Positions 1-8,325 of a DNA stretch of 64,000 bases are shown here, in pieces; within the stretch, counting starts at the first letter, position 1; each line of letters begins with the position of its first letter. Made by a program: the position numbers and the translations under genes. This stretch comes from Pontibacillus salicampi (GTDB taxonomy: Bacteria; Bacillota; Bacilli; Bacillales; BH030062), in NCBI RefSeq assembly GCF_042434395.1, contig NZ_JBHLTP010000013.1:1-64000 (forward strand). Reading direction: 5' to 3'. The notes below the pieces were generated by a model. That model saw nothing but the letters and a program-made list of their open reading frames with translations, made no database searches and was not told the origin of the DNA.

Positions 1-74
1 CTTGGCCTGTAAACATTCTTTTACTCAACAAGACCATCCCCCATATATTTAGTTAATTCTAAGTATACATAAAA

Positions 75-120
75 GTACCCTATAGAGAGACTTTTTTTAA
101 GTGTCTACTCTATAGGGTAC
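75..120 (-). terminator. Terminator downstream of recQ
   Basis: A long inverted repeat pairs 75-91 with 103-120; the arms carry CCCTATAGAG and its complement. It lies just after the recQ stop and is followed on the minus strand by a short T-rich stretch (CTTTTATG). The T tract is short, so strength is uncertain. Confidence 0.6.
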
Positions 121-150
121 ATTTTACGAGATGGAAAGGGAGCATCTTTT

Positions 151-1938
151 TTAGGATGTCTGGCCAGCGTAGTTCTCAATTGCTTGTAAAAACAACTCAC
201 CGTATTGTTCATATTTCTTCTCTCCTACACCCTTAAGGGCGAGCATGTCCTCTCTTGTTTTGGGGAGATGGATAGCAAATTGTTTTAGAGTAGCATCCGA
301 AAATACAATGTATGGTGGGATGTCGTGCTCCTCTGCAATAGATTTCCGTAACGTCCGCAGTTCATCGAACAGTTCCTGGTCGTAATCTGTATCCTTTGCC
401 ATAGCAGAAGTAGTCTCTAATAGCATATTGACTTGCTCTGCCCCTTTTAAAACCGGAACGGATTCAGAAGTCAGGCGCAGAAGAGGGAATTTTCCTTCTC
501 CGACAGCTAAATACCCTTCTGCTACGAGAAACTGAATCATTTGTGTAATTTCTTTTTCGGTTAAATAAGACAGCAGACCATAGGTTGATATTTTGTTCCA
601 TCGACCTTCTATGACTTTCTGGCTTTTTGAGCCCTTTAATACTTTTGCGACTAGCCCTGAACCGAAGCGCTGTTCCATCCGTTTTACACAGGATAGAATC
701 ATTTGCGCTTCCTTAGTAATATCCTTTAATTCTCCTTGATGCTGGCAATTGCCGCATCGTTCACATGGGGGATGCTCAAATGGGTCCTTGAAATACGTCA
801 GCATATATTGCTGAAGGCATCGGTCCGTATGACAGAAATTAATCATTTGTTGAAGCTTTTGGTACTCAACGGCTTTCTTATCCTCTTCCATCATAGATTG
901 CTCAATTAAGAACTTCTGCAATTGTATATCTTTAGCGGAAAATAGCAAGATACAATCACTGGGTTCACCGTCTCGGCCAGCACGGCCAGCTTCCTGGTAG
1001 TACGATTCAATATTCATCGGTAGGGCGTAATGTATCACATAGCGTACATTAGATTTGTCAATGCCCATCCCAAAAGCGTTTGTTGCTACCATGATGGTGG
1101 TTTCCTCTTGAATAAATGAATTTTGAGCTGCCTTCCGCTGTTCCTCAGATAATCCCGCATGATATTTATCCACTTTATATCCTTCGCGTGTGAGCCATTG
1201 ATGAAGGCGATCCACATCCTTTCGGGTAGATGCATAGATAATGCCGGACTCATTTGAACGTGACTGAATATACCCTTGAATAAAATCGTGCTTCTCCTGC
1301 CCTTTAACGATGCGGAAGTGCAGGTTGTCTCTTGCAAATCCTGTGTTTACTACATGCTCCTCCTGGATGGTTAACAACCGCTTTATATCTTCTGTAACCT
1401 CTTTCGTGGCTGTAGCGGTCAGTGCCATTATTTGCGGAAGCGACCCTATTTTTTGAATTTGCTGGACTACAGAGCGGTAGCTTGGGCGAAAATCATGCCC
1501 CCATTGAGATATACAGTGTGCCTCGTCGAAGGCAATTAGGGAGAGCTTTGTGGACCGCAGGACTCGAATGAAGCCATCTGAGTCAAATCGTTCAGGCGCA
1601 ACATAGATGAATTGGTATGTACCTTGAGAGGCTTGCTGCAAGCGGTCATATTGCTCCTCCCATGAAAGAGAGCTGTTAATGTAGGTAGCAGGGATGCCGA
1701 GCGATGTTAAAGAGTCGACCTGGTCCTTCATTAACGATATGAGCGGAGAAATAATGACGGCTGTCCCATCTAGCACTAATCCTGGAATTTGGTAGCACAA
1801 GGATTTTCCGCCGCCAGTAGGCATGATGCCGAGAGCATGTTGGCCGTTCAATACATTCTCGATAATTTTTTCCTGACCTTGGCGGAACGTTGTAAAGCCA
1901 AAGTATTGTTCCAATATATGCTGAGCTTGTTTTAGCAT
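151..1938 (-). CDS. recQ: ATP-dependent DNA helicase RecQ
   Basis: A 3'-5' SF2 DNA helicase acting in replication-fork repair and recombination. The 595-residue protein has the full RecQ layout: Walker A PTGGGKS with Lys45, DEAH box at 138-141 followed by CISQWGH (the RecQ aromatic loop), the helicase C half with QEAGRAGRDG, a zinc site with the cysteines of CHTDRC and CERCGNC near 370-400, a winged-helix region and a C-terminal HRDC domain (about 525-590). The length matches full RecQ rather than the short RecS paralogue. The start at 1938 is preferred to the ATG three codons upstream (1947), because AAAGG touches that upstream ATG but sits 9 nt before this one. Transcribed alone, divergently from the WD40 gene. 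Confidence 0.95.
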   Translation of the reverse strand: MLKQAQHILEQYFGFTTFRQGQEKIIENVLNGQHALGIMPTGGGKSLCYQIPGLVLDGTAVIISPLISLMKDQVDSLTSLGIPATYINSSLSWEEQYDRLQQASQGTYQFIYVAPERFDSDGFIRVLRSTKLSLIAFDEAHCISQWGHDFRPSYRSVVQQIQKIGSLPQIMALTATATKEVTEDIKRLLTIQEEHVVNTGFARDNLHFRIVKGQEKHDFIQGYIQSRSNESGIIYASTRKDVDRLHQWLTREGYKVDKYHAGLSEEQRKAAQNSFIQEETTIMVATNAFGMGIDKSNVRYVIHYALPMNIESYYQEAGRAGRDGEPSDCILLFSAKDIQLQKFLIEQSMMEEDKKAVEYQKLQQMINFCHTDRCLQQYMLTYFKDPFEHPPCERCGNCQHQGELKDITKEAQMILSCVKRMEQRFGSGLVAKVLKGSKSQKVIEGRWNKISTYGLLSYLTEKEITQMIQFLVAEGYLAVGEGKFPLLRLTSESVPVLKGAEQVNMLLETTSAMAKDTDYDQELFDELRTLRKSIAEEHDIPPYIVFSDATLKQFAIHLPKTREDMLALKGVGEKKYEQYGELFLQAIENYAGQTS

Positions 1939-2076
1939 GAATATCATCCTTTATACGTGTTCAACTAAAAATATCCGTCTAACTTTCTAATATCGTATCA
2001 TGTCTGTTTGGTAACCGATAGCTTGTTTTCTTAGTTTCTATTATAATGAAGGCATTCTCGAAGAAGAGGTGATGGT

Positions 2077-2946
2077 ATGGAACCACTCGAAATTATGGCG
2101 CATTCCTCTCACGTAAATAAAATTATTTTCTCTGATGATGAACAATCTGTAGTTTCAGCAGGGTTTAGTGGGGAATTGAGGCAGTGGGATGTAAAAACAG
2201 GAACATTACTTCAAGAGTTTATTGGTCACACGAAATCTGTAAATGGCATGGCTTTCATAGAGCAAGGAAAAGCTTTACTATCCGTAAGTGCTGATGGAAC
2301 ATTTCGTAAATGGGATGTTGCAACAGGGGAATGCCTTTATAGTGATAATGATCAACGGAAGGGTATTGGATCCTTGAAAATGACGGAAGAATACGCACTT
2401 ACAAGCTCACCAGAGGCAATGCTTTCGGTAAGGACCCTTCCAGACGGTTCTGTAGCTAGAAAACGAAAGGCAGATCAGAAAAATATTGGTATTATGGCTG
2501 TGGACCACAATAAAGTAGCCGCGGTTGGCGGGCTTGGAGAAGCGGTTCGTTTTTTTGACATTGAAACATTAGAGAAGATAGATGAGATATCTGCTCATGA
2601 TACAGCTGTGATGGGGTTTTCCTTTACCCATAACAATACAGCTATTTCTATCGGATATCATGGGGACATAAAGCTGTGGGATGTAAACAAGCATACAGTC
2701 ATAAAGGAAGCTTCACTAGGCGGGAAGGGGTACTATTCTCTTGCGATATCTCCTTCTGCACAAGAGGTGGCTGTGAGTATGCCGCATCAAATTGTCATTC
2801 TAGATGCTGAATCATTTCAGGAGAAGTATAGGTTACAAGTTAAACCAAAAGGAAACTATGGTGTAGCGTATTCCTCAAGTGGGCAATACCTTGCTCTAGC
2901 CTCTGCAGACAAAAGAGTTAGAATATGGGAGTTGGATGAAAAGTGA
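2077..2946 (+). CDS. WD40 repeat beta-propeller protein
   Basis: A 289-residue protein built almost wholly of WD40-type repeats of about 40 residues. W-D or W-E dipeptides close blades at LRQWDVKTG, FRKWDVATG, IKLWDVNKH and VRIWELDEK, with GH or AH dipeptides opening blades (for example GHTKSVNG and AHDTAVMG). It has no signal peptide or membrane segment, so it is probably a cytoplasmic scaffold or binding protein. No catalytic domain is fused to it and the neighbours give no hint of a partner. AAGAGGTGATGGT precedes the ATG. Stand-alone WD40 proteins are uncommon in Bacillaceae. Its specific role is unknown. Confidence 0.85.
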   Translation: MEPLEIMAHSSHVNKIIFSDDEQSVVSAGFSGELRQWDVKTGTLLQEFIGHTKSVNGMAFIEQGKALLSVSADGTFRKWDVATGECLYSDNDQRKGIGSLKMTEEYALTSSPEAMLSVRTLPDGSVARKRKADQKNIGIMAVDHNKVAAVGGLGEAVRFFDIETLEKIDEISAHDTAVMGFSFTHNNTAISIGYHGDIKLWDVNKHTVIKEASLGGKGYYSLAISPSAQEVAVSMPHQIVILDAESFQEKYRLQVKPKGNYGVAYSSSGQYLALASADKRVRIWELDEK

Positions 2947-2970
2947 GTAGAATAAACTCACTTTTCTTTT
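2939..2970 (+). terminator. Terminator after WD40 gene
   Basis: AAAAGTGAGT pairs with ACTCACTTTT around a short loop, followed by CTTTT. The stem overlaps the last codons and stop of the WD40 gene. Confidence 0.75.
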
Positions 2971-3094
2971 GGCATTCTATTACTAATTCGACATTATTTT
3001 AAAAGTTCCTACTTTACATAACCCTATATTTTATGAGAAAGTGAGAAACTGTGTTTAGCAACGTAAAAAAATTAAAGGAGTTAACTAACCTAAA

Positions 3095-4630
3095 ATGACT
3101 ACCAACAAACAAGAACGCACCTCCAATATAGATTGGCCCGTCTTTGGATTAAGCGGGGGACTATTAGTACTATTTGTAATAGCAGCTTTTTGGAATCTCG
3201 ATGCAGTAAAGGCTTTTGTTAACGGTGGCTTTGCATGGTCATCACAATATTTTGGAGCATTTTGGCAAGTTCTCATGTTACTTCATTTCTTAGTTGGACT
3301 TTATATTGCTTTTTCTCGTTATGGAAATGTGAGACTTGGATATCTTGAAAAACCAGAAATGAGTACATTTAAGTGGTTATCCATTATTATGGCAACATTA
3401 CTTGCAGGTGGAGGCGTATTCTGGGCGGCTGCAGAGCCGATGTACCACTTTTTGACCGTTCCGCCATTGCATGAGGGAATAGATGCTAAAACCGAAGGAG
3501 CTATTATGCCAGCACTTGCGCAGAGCTATATGCACTGGGGCTTTCTAGCTTGGGCAATCCTTGGTACATTAAGTGCCGTGGTGATGATGTATGGTCATTA
3601 CCATAAAGGTATGCCTATGAAACCTAGAACCTTATTATATCCAATATTTGGAGAGAAGCTGAGAAATAGTGTCCTTGGTACGATTGTTGATGCATTTTCT
3701 ATCATTGCAGTTGCAGCTGGAACCATTGGACCAATTGGCTTCCTAGGTCTGCAAGCAAGCTATGGGTTATCAGCATTGTTTGGTTTACCTGAAGGATTTT
3801 CTACTCAAATAGCCATCATCATTGGTCTCGTTGTCGTAACAACTATTTCTGCTGTAACTGGTCTGCATCGCGGCATCCAGGCGCTTAGTAACTTTAATGT
3901 TCGGTTGGCTATTGGACTCATTATATTTGTTCTTCTCTTTGGCCCTGGCGGCTTTATTATTGATAAATTTATTTCCTCCTTTGGATTTTACGTAGAGAAT
4001 TTCGTCTCTATCAGTACATTCCGCGGAGACAAGAGCTGGCTTGGCAGCTGGACCGTCTTTTTCTGGGGCTGGTTTATAGGGTATGGTCCTATGATGGCTA
4101 TCCTTGTAAGTCGTATCTCTCGTGGTAGAACCATCCGCCAAATTATAACAGCAGTTGGTATTATTGCCCCAATCGTAACAACCTTCTGGTTTACCGTTGT
4201 AGGGGGATCCGGAATTTTCTATGAGCTGCAAAATGCTGGTTCTGTTTCTGAACAGCTGAATAGCGGAGGTATGCCGGCAGCAATGATTGCTATTACAGAG
4301 CAGTTACCGCTTGCCAGTATTATTTCACCACTATTTCTGTTGCTGACAATTATTTTCGTTATTACAACGGGTGATTCTATGTCCTATACGATTGCTATGG
4401 CAGTCTCTGGAGAAGGAGACCCTAAAGTATGGCTGCGCGTATTCTGGTCTCTCCTTATGGGATCGATTGCAGGTATTTTACTGTATATAGGAAATGGAAG
4501 TATTAATTCCCTTCAAAGCTTTATCGTGGTGACAGCTGTTCCTGTTTCCATATTACTGTTACCGATGCTTTGGCTTGCTCCGAAGGTATCAAAGGAATTA
4601 TTACACGAACAACAAGGAAAAATGGATTAA
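3095..4630 (+). CDS. BCCT family transporter (betaine/carnitine/choline type)
   Basis: A secondary transporter of the betaine-choline-carnitine family, 511 residues with about 12 membrane helices, in the cytoplasmic membrane. The family signature is visible at about residues 308-330: SWTVFFWGWFIGYGPM followed by SRISRGRT, and near the C-terminus TTGDSMSYTIAM. Members import trimethylammonium or related osmolytes with Na+ or H+; the substrate cannot be read from sequence. The short tails suggest it lacks the long C-terminal osmosensing extension of BetP-like members. AAAGGAG lies 14 nt before the ATG, which is a long spacing. A lone gene between terminators, consistent with osmoadaptation in a salt-tolerant host. 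Confidence 0.9.
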   Translation: MTTNKQERTSNIDWPVFGLSGGLLVLFVIAAFWNLDAVKAFVNGGFAWSSQYFGAFWQVLMLLHFLVGLYIAFSRYGNVRLGYLEKPEMSTFKWLSIIMATLLAGGGVFWAAAEPMYHFLTVPPLHEGIDAKTEGAIMPALAQSYMHWGFLAWAILGTLSAVVMMYGHYHKGMPMKPRTLLYPIFGEKLRNSVLGTIVDAFSIIAVAAGTIGPIGFLGLQASYGLSALFGLPEGFSTQIAIIIGLVVVTTISAVTGLHRGIQALSNFNVRLAIGLIIFVLLFGPGGFIIDKFISSFGFYVENFVSISTFRGDKSWLGSWTVFFWGWFIGYGPMMAILVSRISRGRTIRQIITAVGIIAPIVTTFWFTVVGGSGIFYELQNAGSVSEQLNSGGMPAAMIAITEQLPLASIISPLFLLLTIIFVITTGDSMSYTIAMAVSGEGDPKVWLRVFWSLLMGSIAGILLYIGNGSINSLQSFIVVTAVPVSILLLPMLWLAPKVSKELLHEQQGKMD

Positions 4631-4639
4631 TTACAGCAA

Positions 4640-4676
4640 AGAGGCGCACCCTAAAACGGGAGTTGCGTCTCTTTTT
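4640..4676 (+). terminator. Terminator after BCCT gene
   Basis: An imperfect stem pairs AGAGGCGCACCC with GGGAGTTGCGTCTCT and is followed by TTTTT. Confidence 0.7.
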
Positions 4677-4758
4677 CTATTCTGTAATCTACAAATTATA
4701 GAAAAGTGTAAGAAGAGATACGGCGGGGTATGAAGACACATAGAAAGGAGAGGTTAAC

Positions 4759-5694
4759 GTGAAAGCAATCGTAATTGAACAATATGGCGGTAAAGAGCAG
4801 CTTGTAGAAAAAGAACTAGAAACGCCTGCTATTAAAGAAGATCAGGTATTAGTGGAGATGCACGCTACCTCCATAAACCCAATTGATTGGAAAGTAAGAG
4901 AAGGGTACATGAAGGATATGCTCGACTGGGATTTTCCGATTATTCTTGGGTGGGATGCTGCTGGAGTCATTGCTAAGGTTGGCAGTCAGGTAACTAATTT
5001 TCAGGTCGGTGATCGAGTGTTCACAAGACCTGCCACAACACCTAATGGTACGTATGCGGAATACGTAGCCGTAGAAAGTCATCTTGTAGCGCACCTACCA
5101 GAGAATGTTACCTTTCAAGAGGGGGCTGCGGCTCCACTGGCCGGTTTAACAGCTTGGCAATGTCTTTTTGAGACAGCTCATGTAAAACAGGGAGATAAGG
5201 TGCTTATCCATGCTGGCTCTGGCGGTGTTGGAAACTATGCCATCCAATTAGCCAAAGCAGCCGGCGCCTTTGTAGCAACTACAGCAAGCTGGAAAAACAA
5301 GGAGCTTGTAGAAGGACTCGGTGCTGACCGCTTTATTAACTATAAGGAAGAAAACTTTGAAGAGGTGTTAAGTGATTATGATATGGTCCTGGATGCTTTA
5401 GGCGGAGCGGTACAGGAGAAAAGCTTTCAGGTGTTAAAGCCTGGTGGTCATCTTGTATCTATTACGCAGCAGCCTTCCGAAGAACTTGCCACGAAATATA
5501 ATGTGGAGGCAACAGCCATCTTTTTAAATCCAAAGGGCGAACAGCTTAGCCAAATGGCTGACCTGATGGAGAACGGGAAGGTAAGGTCGGTGGTTGGACA
5601 CACCTTTCCTTTTTCACAGGAAGGCCTAAGAGAGGCTCATGATTTAAGTGAAACGCACCATGCCAAAGGGAAAATTGTCATAGAAATGAAATAA
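4759..5694 (+). CDS. Zinc-independent MDR family NAD(P)H quinone-type oxidoreductase
   Basis: A 311-residue medium-chain dehydrogenase/reductase of the quinone oxidoreductase branch. A GroES-like N-terminal half (SINPIDWKVREGYM, GWDAAGVIAKVGS, VGDRVFTRP) is followed by a Rossmann cofactor fold with AGSGGVGNYAIQLAKAAGA at about 153-171. The zinc-ligand cysteines of true alcohol dehydrogenases are absent, so it probably reduces quinones or enones with NADPH. GTG start, supported by AAAGGAGAGG five nt upstream. Monocistronic, closed by a strong terminator. Substrate unknown. Confidence 0.9.
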   Translation: MKAIVIEQYGGKEQLVEKELETPAIKEDQVLVEMHATSINPIDWKVREGYMKDMLDWDFPIILGWDAAGVIAKVGSQVTNFQVGDRVFTRPATTPNGTYAEYVAVESHLVAHLPENVTFQEGAAAPLAGLTAWQCLFETAHVKQGDKVLIHAGSGGVGNYAIQLAKAAGAFVATTASWKNKELVEGLGADRFINYKEENFEEVLSDYDMVLDALGGAVQEKSFQVLKPGGHLVSITQQPSEELATKYNVEATAIFLNPKGEQLSQMADLMENGKVRSVVGHTFPFSQEGLREAHDLSETHHAKGKIVIEMK

Positions 5695-5714
5695 AAACAC
5701 TGCCTTTATGATAA

Positions 5715-5754
5715 CGCATCTAGCCCATGGGAATAGCTAGATGCGCTTTTTTTT
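5715..5754 (+). terminator. Terminator after oxidoreductase gene
   Basis: A perfect 10-bp stem CGCATCTAGC/GCTAGATGCG with an 11-nt loop, followed by eight T. Confidence 0.95.
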
Positions 5755-5928
5755 ACTCAACATATTATAGAAGGGCATGAGAAGAAATATTAAGTAAAAA
5801 CTAAAATCAGTGTGAAATGATTTACATATGTCATTCCCCCATTTAGAATATTGCTATATGTGTGTTTTCTAAATGGTACTCAATTATAGAAATAATTGGA
5901 ATATATAAACATAGAAGGGGGCGACCTA

Positions 5929-7782
5929 ATGTTCGATTCCATACTTTTTGACTTTATGTTAATAGGTGCGCTCGGTGTTGGTTCTCAGTGGATTGGGTGG
6001 AGATATCGTGTACCAGCAATTGTCGTGATGTCTATAGTAGGGCTGCTAGTCGGTCCGGTATTTGGTATTTTAGAACCTTCAAAAGATTTTGGTGATCTAT
6101 TTAATCCTATCGTATCGATTGCCGTTGCCATCATACTGTTTGAAGGGAGTCTGAGCCTGGACTTTCGGGAAGTAAGGGGCCTCGGTAAGCCTGTTATGCG
6201 TATCGTTACGGTCGGTGCTTTCATAGCATGGCTGCTCGGTTCCCTCGGAGCCCATTACGTTGCTGGCTTATCTTGGGCTGTCGCATTTGTAATTGGGGGG
6301 CTGTTTATTGTAACAGGTCCTACCGTTATTTTACCGTTGCTACGACAAGCAAAGCTAAAACCAAGACCTGCTACTATCCTAAAATGGGAAGGAATCATTG
6401 TGGACCCATTTGGGGCTTTGTTATCTGTATTTGCTTTTGAAATTATTGATTTCTTAACAGCGGAGGATGTAACTGGAAACGAGTTACTATTCTTCTTTTT
6501 CGCATCATTTTTAGCCGTCATCATCGGATATGCATTAGGAAAAGGTCTCGGTTATATGTTTGAGCATGGCCACGTACCAGAGTTTCTGAAATCTCCTGTT
6601 ATGTTTGCAGTGGTAATATTCTGCTTTACCCTTGCCGATGAAATTGCTCATGAAACAGGCTTGCTTGCTGTTACAGCTATGGGGATGACCCTTGCTAATA
6701 TGCACATCTCATCCATCGAAGATATGCGGAATTTTAAAGAGAATATATCCGTCTTACTAGTCTCCGCCATCTTTGTCATGCTGACAGCATCTCTAACTGT
6801 AGATACACTTCTCCAAATATTTAACCTGAATATCATTGTGTATGTACTAATTATGCTTTTCCTGGTACGACCAATATCAATTTGGCTTTCTACCATCCGC
6901 ACAGATCTATCCAAAGGGGAAAGAGCACTTGTGGGATGGATTGCACCAAGAGGAATAGTAGCCCTAACGGTTGCGGGATACTTCCAAGTGGTACTTCTAG
7001 ATGCTGGGTTTGAGGATGCTTCCATATTAACATCCTTAACATTCGCGCTTGTATTCGCCACGGTATGTGCCCACGGTTTTTCAATCGGATGGCTGGCGAA
7101 AAAGCTTGGACTATCGAACGAAGGGAAGCCAGGAGTGCTAATTGTAGGGGGAAGCAGCTTTTCAACAGGTATAGCAAAAACCCTGAAGGAATTAAATATT
7201 CCAGTGCTTATTACAGATTCATCCTGGCAGCGACTCATACCTGTCCGAAAAGCAGGAGTTCCTTTTATAAAAGAGGAAATCCTATCCGAACAGACAGAGT
7301 ATCACTTAGATTTAACACCTTACGACTATATGATTGCTGCATCAGAGCTTGATTCTTATAATGCACTTGTATGTAACACCTTCGTCCCAGAGGTTGGCAG
7401 AACGAATTTATTCCAGCTAACCCTTCACAATCGTCGAGGTGACGATTTAGAATCTATGGGTAACACCATTGGTGGACGGTTGTTATTTAACGAACAGGCT
7501 ACATGGGAGCACTTGAATAACAAAGTGGAGAATGGCTACGTATTTAGGAAAACGAACATTACATCTCAATACTCTTACGATAAATATTTACAAGAGCAGC
7601 ATCCAGAAACGCTTATGCTATTTTTAGTGAAGGCTTCTGGTAAGCTGTCATTCTTCACCCATAAGTCCCGTCCAAAGGCAGAGAACGGAGATGTCGTTGT
7701 CAGCCTAATGCCGCCGAGTAAAGAATTTCAGAAGATAAAGGAAAAAATTACGGAAAATAAACAACCAGAAGAACCAGAGTAA
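5929..7782 (+). CDS. CPA-type cation:proton antiporter with C-terminal TrkA-N-like domain
   Basis: A 617-residue monovalent cation/proton antiporter for Na+ or K+ and pH homeostasis at the membrane. The first 395 or so residues form about 12-13 helices of the Na_H_exchanger fold, with FEGSLSLDF, TGPTVILPLLR and EGIIVDPFGALL, the last aligning with the NhaP ND motif but reading V-D. From about residue 405 a soluble part begins with VLIVGGSSFSTGIAKTL, a glycine-rich Rossmann turn typical of nucleotide-binding TrkA-N/RCK domains, which suggests nucleotide gating. The ATG at 5929 is chosen because GAAGGGGG ends 7 nt upstream; an in-frame TTG at 5896 lacks such a site. Confidence 0.9.
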   Translation: MFDSILFDFMLIGALGVGSQWIGWRYRVPAIVVMSIVGLLVGPVFGILEPSKDFGDLFNPIVSIAVAIILFEGSLSLDFREVRGLGKPVMRIVTVGAFIAWLLGSLGAHYVAGLSWAVAFVIGGLFIVTGPTVILPLLRQAKLKPRPATILKWEGIIVDPFGALLSVFAFEIIDFLTAEDVTGNELLFFFFASFLAVIIGYALGKGLGYMFEHGHVPEFLKSPVMFAVVIFCFTLADEIAHETGLLAVTAMGMTLANMHISSIEDMRNFKENISVLLVSAIFVMLTASLTVDTLLQIFNLNIIVYVLIMLFLVRPISIWLSTIRTDLSKGERALVGWIAPRGIVALTVAGYFQVVLLDAGFEDASILTSLTFALVFATVCAHGFSIGWLAKKLGLSNEGKPGVLIVGGSSFSTGIAKTLKELNIPVLITDSSWQRLIPVRKAGVPFIKEEILSEQTEYHLDLTPYDYMIAASELDSYNALVCNTFVPEVGRTNLFQLTLHNRRGDDLESMGNTIGGRLLFNEQATWEHLNNKVENGYVFRKTNITSQYSYDKYLQEQHPETLMLFLVKASGKLSFFTHKSRPKAENGDVVVSLMPPSKEFQKIKEKITENKQPEEPE

Positions 7783-7787
7783 GCCTG

Positions 7788-7819
7788 ACACCCCTGCCTC
7801 CATGAGGCAGGGGTGTTTT
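7788..7819 (+). terminator. Terminator after antiporter gene
   Basis: A 13-bp perfect stem (ACACCCCTGCCTC and its complement) with a CAT loop, followed by TTTT. Confidence 0.95.
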
Positions 7820-8082
7820 TAGAGCTGTCCTACGGTGTTAGCATGTTCCTGCCATAACAAACATAATGGAATCCTATTTCTTATAAAACCACGACTCTCC
7901 AAACCATTACCACCCCATTATTTAAAGTAATAATCCATCTTGAATTCTTTATGAGTAATTAGAAAGCACATGTTAGGGTGCTGTTCCATAATTTCTCAAC
8001 ATGAAAACGACTTGAAATGGGTAATAACTACTAATTAGGTATGGGACAAATGGGGAGAATCATAAGGTTAATATGAGAATAG
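7820..8082. other. Intergenic stretch without recognised genes
   Basis: AT-rich DNA between the antiporter terminator and the small ORF at 8100. I see no ORF with a ribosome site, no repeat and no recognisable riboswitch here. It presumably holds the promoter of the small ORF, but I find no convincing -35/-10 pair. Confidence 0.5.
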
Positions 8083-8099
8083 GAAAAGGAGGGGCGGTT

Positions 8100-8255
8100 A
8101 TGGAGGACCTCGTTTTTCATTCAAAGCAAGCGGTTATTTTTGAAAGGTTGGCTAGACAATATCAGCACTTGGATGGTGAATTATATCAGTATTTTTATTG
8201 TTTGTATCAATATCACCAGCAGCAGATTTACTACCTTAAAGAAAAATCACTGTAA
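8100..8255 (+). CDS. Small Tyr/Gln-rich hypothetical protein
   Basis: A 51-residue protein preceded by a very strong ribosome site (AAAGGAGGGG, 5 nt before the ATG). The first half is a possible amphipathic helix (SKQAVIFERLARQYQHLD); the second half is rich in Tyr and Gln (YQYFYCLYQYHQQQIYY). No signal peptide or membrane span is obvious. An in-frame ATG nine codons upstream (8073) has no ribosome site. A shared bidirectional terminator follows. Not recognised; the translation signal is the main reason to call it real. Confidence 0.6.
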   Translation: MEDLVFHSKQAVIFERLARQYQHLDGELYQYFYCLYQYHQQQIYYLKEKSL

Positions 8256-8282
8256 TTGCTTTACCCCTCCATCCCATACCAA

Positions 8283-8324
8283 AAAAAAGACCTCCTGCTT
8301 AATGAAAAGCAAGAGGTCTTTTTT
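8283..8324. terminator. Bidirectional terminator between small ORF and brnQ
   Basis: AAAAAAGACCTCCTGCTT pairs with AAGCAAGAGGTCTTTTTT around a 6-nt loop, giving A and T tracts on both sides, so it can serve both converging genes. Confidence 0.95.
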
Positions 8325-8325
8325 G

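Noticed and set aside
6648..7238. Long minus-strand open frame inside the antiporter gene
   Set aside because: It lies fully antisense to a well-supported membrane protein, lacks a ribosome site and has an implausible composition (Ser/Thr-rich, typical of the complement of hydrophobic codons).
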